The notes beneath the pieces were generated by a model that did no database searches, was not told the DNA's origin, and worked only from the letters and a program-made list of their open reading frames with translations. A stretch of 23,084 nt of DNA from a virus. Every line of letters begins with the position of its first letter. Positions within the stretch are counted from its first letter, which is position 1. The stretch is taken from positions 1 to 23,084 of IMG/VR virus record IMGVR_UViG_3300050821_002534; one strand, 5' to 3'. The translations under genes were made by a program, and so were the position numbers. Below, one piece after another: positions 20,028-23,084 of this stretch.

Positions 20028-20519
20028 ATGAAGAACGGACTATATACACTAGTGATTGCTCCTCCTAACTATCCGGGAAAGAAGTATCGTGGCCGCTATT
20101 GTTATGAGCATAGTCTGGTTGCGTGGAAGAAATACCATAGGCTTCCTGAAGGTAGCGAGGAAGTTCATCATATCAACGACAACAAACGAGACAATAGACC
20201 TGAGAATGTTGAGTACCTGACTGCTGAAGAACACAAGAAGTATCATGGGGCTTTAAGGGCAGTGCCTCCAGTGGTCATACCATGCTGTTTTTGTGAAGGT
20301 ACGTGCTTTATTGTAGCTAGAAACCACCGCCATGCAGTAAAATGTGGCCGCACTGAGTTCCATTGCAGCCGAAAATGTTCTATTAAACACCAACGCACTA
20401 AGGGTTTGATGCGTAAAGGTGGACGAAAACCAAAAGTTTGGGCCGTGCCTCAACCGGGACAGGACGTGACTGTTACTCACGCATTTACTGGTTCGAATCC
20501 AGTCGGCCCAGCCAGTTAA
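20028..20519 (+). CDS. HNH endonuclease with C-terminal zinc finger, overlapping a tRNA gene
   Basis: Free-standing homing-type nuclease. The ATG at 20028 has GGGAGGAG 7 nt upstream; an earlier TTG (19998) lies inside a tRNA-like fragment. HNH core: YCYEHSLVAW (E27, H28), then EEVHHINDNKRDNRPENVEYL with H47-H48, N56 and N60, and HKKYH ahead of the linker. A Cys group (C86, C87, C89, C93, later C106, C113, C117) can form a zinc finger. Residues 138-163 are encoded by the tRNA-Asn gene; the frame stays open through it and stops 5 nt beyond. The protein proper therefore probably ends near residue 137. Confidence 0.88.
   Translation: MKNGLYTLVIAPPNYPGKKYRGRYCYEHSLVAWKKYHRLPEGSEEVHHINDNKRDNRPENVEYLTAEEHKKYHGALRAVPPVVIPCCFCEGTCFIVARNHRHAVKCGRTEFHCSRKCSIKHQRTKGLMRKGGRKPKVWAVPQPGQDVTVTHAFTGSNPVGPAS
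20439..20514 (+). tRNA. tRNA-Asn (GTT)
   Basis: A full 76-nt cloverleaf with encoded CCA. Acceptor TGGGCCG/CGGCCCA is 7 of 7 paired, discriminator G, then CCA. T8, G9; D-stem CCT/AGG with A14, A15, G18-G19 and A21 in place; anticodon stem CGTGA/TCACG with loop CTGTTAC, anticodon GTT at 20472-20474; variable loop of 5; T-arm ACTGG-TTCGAAT-CCAGT. The D-stem is only three pairs. The gene lies inside the 3' end of the HNH reading frame. It may supply Asn-tRNA for AAC/AAU-rich phage genes. Confidence 0.9.
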
Positions 20520-20582
20520 TTGACCTTCTCCCGTTCTCTACTTTGCGGTGGGTCGGACGGGCGAACAGCGGTTTGCAGGGAT

Positions 20583-20644
20583 ACCGTGATGACAAAAACC
20601 TTGACGCGGTTACTGACACCCACCGTGATAACAAAAGGGTGTCA
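20583..20644 (+). promoter_or_regulatory. Leader element before the polymerase: direct repeat and hairpin
   Basis: ACCGTGAT(G/A)ACAAAA occurs at 20583-20597 and 20622-20636 (14 of 15 identical, 39 nt apart). The second copy is the loop of a perfect 8-bp hairpin TGACACCC (20614-20621) / GGGTGTCA (20637-20644). TTGACG at 20601 is a possible -35. The element ends 18 nt before the polymerase ATG and may control it. Apart from this, 20520-20582 holds no signal I can name. Confidence 0.5.
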
Positions 20645-20662
20645 CCCCTTTCTGGAGACCTA

Positions 20663-23084
20663 ATGCCCGTTCAAGGAAGTTTGTGCCGAGGTTGTGCGTT
20701 GGAGGAGAAGGGAGAGATTTTTATTCCTGCTGATGGGCTTGGGACGAATAAGGTGCTTTTAGTTGGAGACTCAGGTTGGATACAGGAGGCGAAAAATGTT
20801 AGACGAATGCGTGAACAAACTGTCGGTACACCTTTCTCTGGGCCAAGTGGCTGGTTTATTGAGCGAAATCTTAAACGTATTGGAGTGGCGCGGAATAGTT
20901 TCACAATCGCTAATTCGTACTGGTGTAAGGCACCTTTCCTTGGATTTACGGATAGACCAGAACGATTCCCAGACGCAGCCCTTGCCTTGGAGCATTGCCG
21001 TCCATACCTCGACGATCTTATAAACCGGATGCAACCCAAAGCCATAGTCCCAATGGGCAATGTGGCCCTCCGACGCATCACAGGCTGTTCAGGCATCGAA
21101 CGCCACCACGCCTATTACATGAGCACGCCCTACGGCATCCCTGCGATTCCAACATTCCACCCCTCCTACATCCTGAAGGGGAATGCCAAGCTGTCGGGGC
21201 TGTGGTGCTATGCGGTCAAGAGGGCGCTTGACGTTGCGCTCAAAGCGGAGCGACCAAAACAGTATGATCTATTGCTTGACCCCTCGTTGGATGAGGCGCG
21301 GCGATACCTGGGGCGGGCGGGGATGCTGGTTTGTGACATTGAAACTCCAATGTCTGATGACGTGGAGGAGGACGAGAGGGATGACGCATCATACACGATT
21401 GTTCGCGTCTCTTTTAGTAATCATGCTGGCACTGCGATTTCTCTTCCTTGGCAACCCCCTTATATATCTCTTATTCGTGATGTGCTTGCCGCTGCCAAGG
21501 AACTTGTTTTCTGGAACCAAAACTATGACCTTCCTCGCCTTCGCGCTAACGGTTGCAATATCGGTGCGCGGGTGGTGGATGCGATGTTTGCGTGGCATTG
21601 GCTTCAAAGCGACTTACCGAAGGCGCTAGGCTTCGTTGCCCCCCTTTTCGTCTGTGTCGAGCCGTGGAAGCAGATGGCTAACCAGGAGCCTGCGAGGTAT
21701 TCGGCCCTCGACAGCGCGATTACGATGGATACCTACCTAGGGATTAAGTCCCAGCTTGAGTCTGAGGGCCGATGGAAGGCGTTTGAGAGGCATTGTGTGG
21801 AGATGTTCCCGGTCCTTGACCGGATGTCGGGGGCGGGGGTGATGCTTGATTTGGAGCACCAGGGCCAGTTTAAGAAGCGGTTGGAGGGCGAACGTGACCT
21901 TGCGTTGGCGAAGTTGCAGGAGCAGGTACCCTATGAAGTGAAGCCCAAAAAGATATACAAACGCTTGCCTAAGGATATGACTAATATCCTTGAGTTTGGT
22001 GAAGGTGATTCTATTGGCTGGGAACGTGTTCTCCCATTCAATCCTTCATCCCCCAAACAGGTTAAAGAGCTAATCTCCTACCTAGGCCTCCCCATCCCCA
22101 AGGCAAAGGGCGAAGACCGCGAATCGACCGAGGCGAAGCACCTGAAATCGTTGGCGCGTAAGAACAAAATCTTTGGTACAATCCTTGAATACCGTGAGCG
22201 GGCGAAGCTGATTGATGCTTATATGTGGGAGGTGGGGCAGGATGGCAAGGTTCACACTACGTTTAGTTTTCATCCAAGTACTTGGCGTAAGTCTGCCCGC
22301 AATCCGAACGTACAAACTGTACCCAAACGAAATGATCTTGCGGCGGAATTTCGACGGATGGTTATCGCCAGTCCAGGTAACATACTCGTTGAATGTGACT
22401 CATCAGCTATTGAAGCGGTATTGGTGGGGTTTTTCGCTAACAGTCCGAGGTACATGGAACTCGCCAAGCGAGGGGTCCACAAGTGGCTCGCTAGTGAATA
22501 TGCACAAAGACCTGTGAGCAAAACGGAGCCATTGTATGACCAGATTAAACGGGTGGTGCATCTCAGCAATTACATGGGGTCACCACAACGCATTTGTGAA
22601 GAATATAGTCATGTTTTTGCTTCGGTGAAAGAGGCACGGACGTTGCAGGACTTTTATTTCTCCACGCCTGCGGGACAAGACATCAAAAAGTGGCATCAAC
22701 AAGTGCTGGAGCAGGCCCACAAGGAACGCTACCTTGAAAATCCGTATCGTTATCGTCACTATTTTTATTCTGTGTTTCAGTATTCAAATGGGCAGTGGGT
22801 ACTTGGAGACGACGCGAAACGCGCGGTGGCGTTTCTCCCTCAATCCACCGCCTCAGCCCTTCAAACCGAATTCGTGTTGGAGATTGAAAGGACGCGACCT
22901 GCCCTTACTAAGACACTCAGGTGGGTTATACACGATTCCATTGTCTGCGAAGTGCCAGTGGAATCCGCCTTGGCTCTTGCCAAGGACCTCAAGGGTGTGA
23001 TGCAGATGGCGCATCCCCTTCTCGGGGGGCTGGCGATTGGTGCTGAGGTCAAGGTGGGGCCGAATCTTAAGGATATGGAGGTGG
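20663..23084 (+). CDS. UDG domain fused to family A DNA polymerase, 3' end cut by window edge
   Basis: Replicative polymerase with an N-terminal uracil-DNA-glycosylase-like domain. GGAG lies 5-6 nt before the ATG; 807 codons are open. UDG part (about 1-200): four Cys at 8, 11, 88 and 112 match the Fe-S ligands of family 4/5 UDGs, with GTPFSGPSG and TFHPSYIL (H166). Motif A reads GDSGWIQE instead of GEAPGxxE. 3'-5' exonuclease: DIE (225-227), NQNYD (D289), YSALD (Y346, D350), all intact. Polymerase: RNPNVQTVPKR, motif A DSSAIE (579-584), motif B around KRVVHLSNYMG (629-639), motif C HDS (757-759). In motif B the usual Arg, Lys and Phe are Lys, His and Tyr. It follows the tRNA/HNH cassette. Confidence 0.92.
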   Translation, partial: MPVQGSLCRGCALEEKGEIFIPADGLGTNKVLLVGDSGWIQEAKNVRRMREQTVGTPFSGPSGWFIERNLKRIGVARNSFTIANSYWCKAPFLGFTDRPERFPDAALALEHCRPYLDDLINRMQPKAIVPMGNVALRRITGCSGIERHHAYYMSTPYGIPAIPTFHPSYILKGNAKLSGLWCYAVKRALDVALKAERPKQYDLLLDPSLDEARRYLGRAGMLVCDIETPMSDDVEEDERDDASYTIVRVSFSNHAGTAISLPWQPPYISLIRDVLAAAKELVFWNQNYDLPRLRANGCNIGARVVDAMFAWHWLQSDLPKALGFVAPLFVCVEPWKQMANQEPARYSALDSAITMDTYLGIKSQLESEGRWKAFERHCVEMFPVLDRMSGAGVMLDLEHQGQFKKRLEGERDLALAKLQEQVPYEVKPKKIYKRLPKDMTNILEFGEGDSIGWERVLPFNPSSPKQVKELISYLGLPIPKAKGEDRESTEAKHLKSLARKNKIFGTILEYRERAKLIDAYMWEVGQDGKVHTTFSFHPSTWRKSARNPNVQTVPKRNDLAAEFRRMVIASPGNILVECDSSAIEAVLVGFFANSPRYMELAKRGVHKWLASEYAQRPVSKTEPLYDQIKRVVHLSNYMGSPQRICEEYSHVFASVKEARTLQDFYFSTPAGQDIKKWHQQVLEQAHKERYLENPYRYRHYFYSVFQYSNGQWVLGDDAKRAVAFLPQSTASALQTEFVLEIERTRPALTKTLRWVIHDSIVCEVPVESALALAKDLKGVMQMAHPLLGGLAIGAEVKVGPNLKDMEV

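Noticed and set aside
19983-20514. Group I intron splitting a tRNA
   Set aside because: The upstream fragment has no anticodon stem that pairs with the downstream one, and the downstream tRNA is complete by itself.
20439-20514. tRNA as phage attachment site
   Set aside because: No integrase gene or repeated copy of the tRNA 3' end is visible in the window.
1-23084. CRISPR array, insertion sequence or transposase
   Set aside because: No regularly spaced repeats, terminal inverted repeats or transposase-like ORF were seen.

Overview
The window is part of a tailed bacteriophage genome. The head genes are P22-like: terminase, portal, scaffold and coat run in the classical order on the minus strand. 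The replication genes on the plus strand are of phage type. No host gene, integrase, plasmid maintenance gene or rRNA is visible. Good Shine-Dalgarno sites and sigma70-like TTGACA promoters indicate a bacterial host, but nothing identifies it. Both edges cut a gene: the coat protein on the left and a DNA polymerase on the right. Tail genes would be expected beyond the left edge and further replication genes beyond the right edge.

Layout. About 1-11085 is a leftward (minus) block. In order of transcription it holds three small proteins including a possible holin-like membrane protein, two tiny ORFs, a likely sigma70 promoter (9878-9906), a GIY-YIG nuclease, small ORFs, a DUF5681-type small-terminase candidate, the large terminase, a run of small overlapping accessory genes (with a Cys-rich HiPIP-like protein and a histidine phosphatase), portal, scaffold and coat. 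11086-11331 is a divergent control region with three inverted repeats and a rightward promoter. From 11332 a rightward block begins with tightly overlapping small genes. It is interrupted by an inverted RepA-like helicase cassette (13273-14127) that has its own promoter and terminator. The block resumes at 14338 with zinc-ribbon peptides, a MazG-like protein, a RecB/Cas4-like nuclease, a Sak4/RecA-like ATPase with an altered P-loop, an OB/SSB-position protein, an HNH endonuclease whose end overlaps a tRNA-Asn gene, and a uracil-DNA-glycosylase/DNA polymerase A fusion.

How it works together. The minus block builds and fills the capsid. The plus block replicates and recombines the DNA, with polymerase, nuclease, recombination ATPase and RepA-like helicase. 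Most genes are joined by ATGA, GTGA or TAATG overlaps, so translational coupling is probably widespread. Three features stand out: a recurring promoter pattern (TNGACA, 17 nt, GAAAAT inside TCGGAAAAT) at the heads of both plus operons; the HNH/tRNA-Asn arrangement with a tRNA-like 5' fragment upstream; and a repeat cluster beside the RepA-like gene that could be a replication origin or operator array. All assignments come from reading the sequence; no database search was possible.
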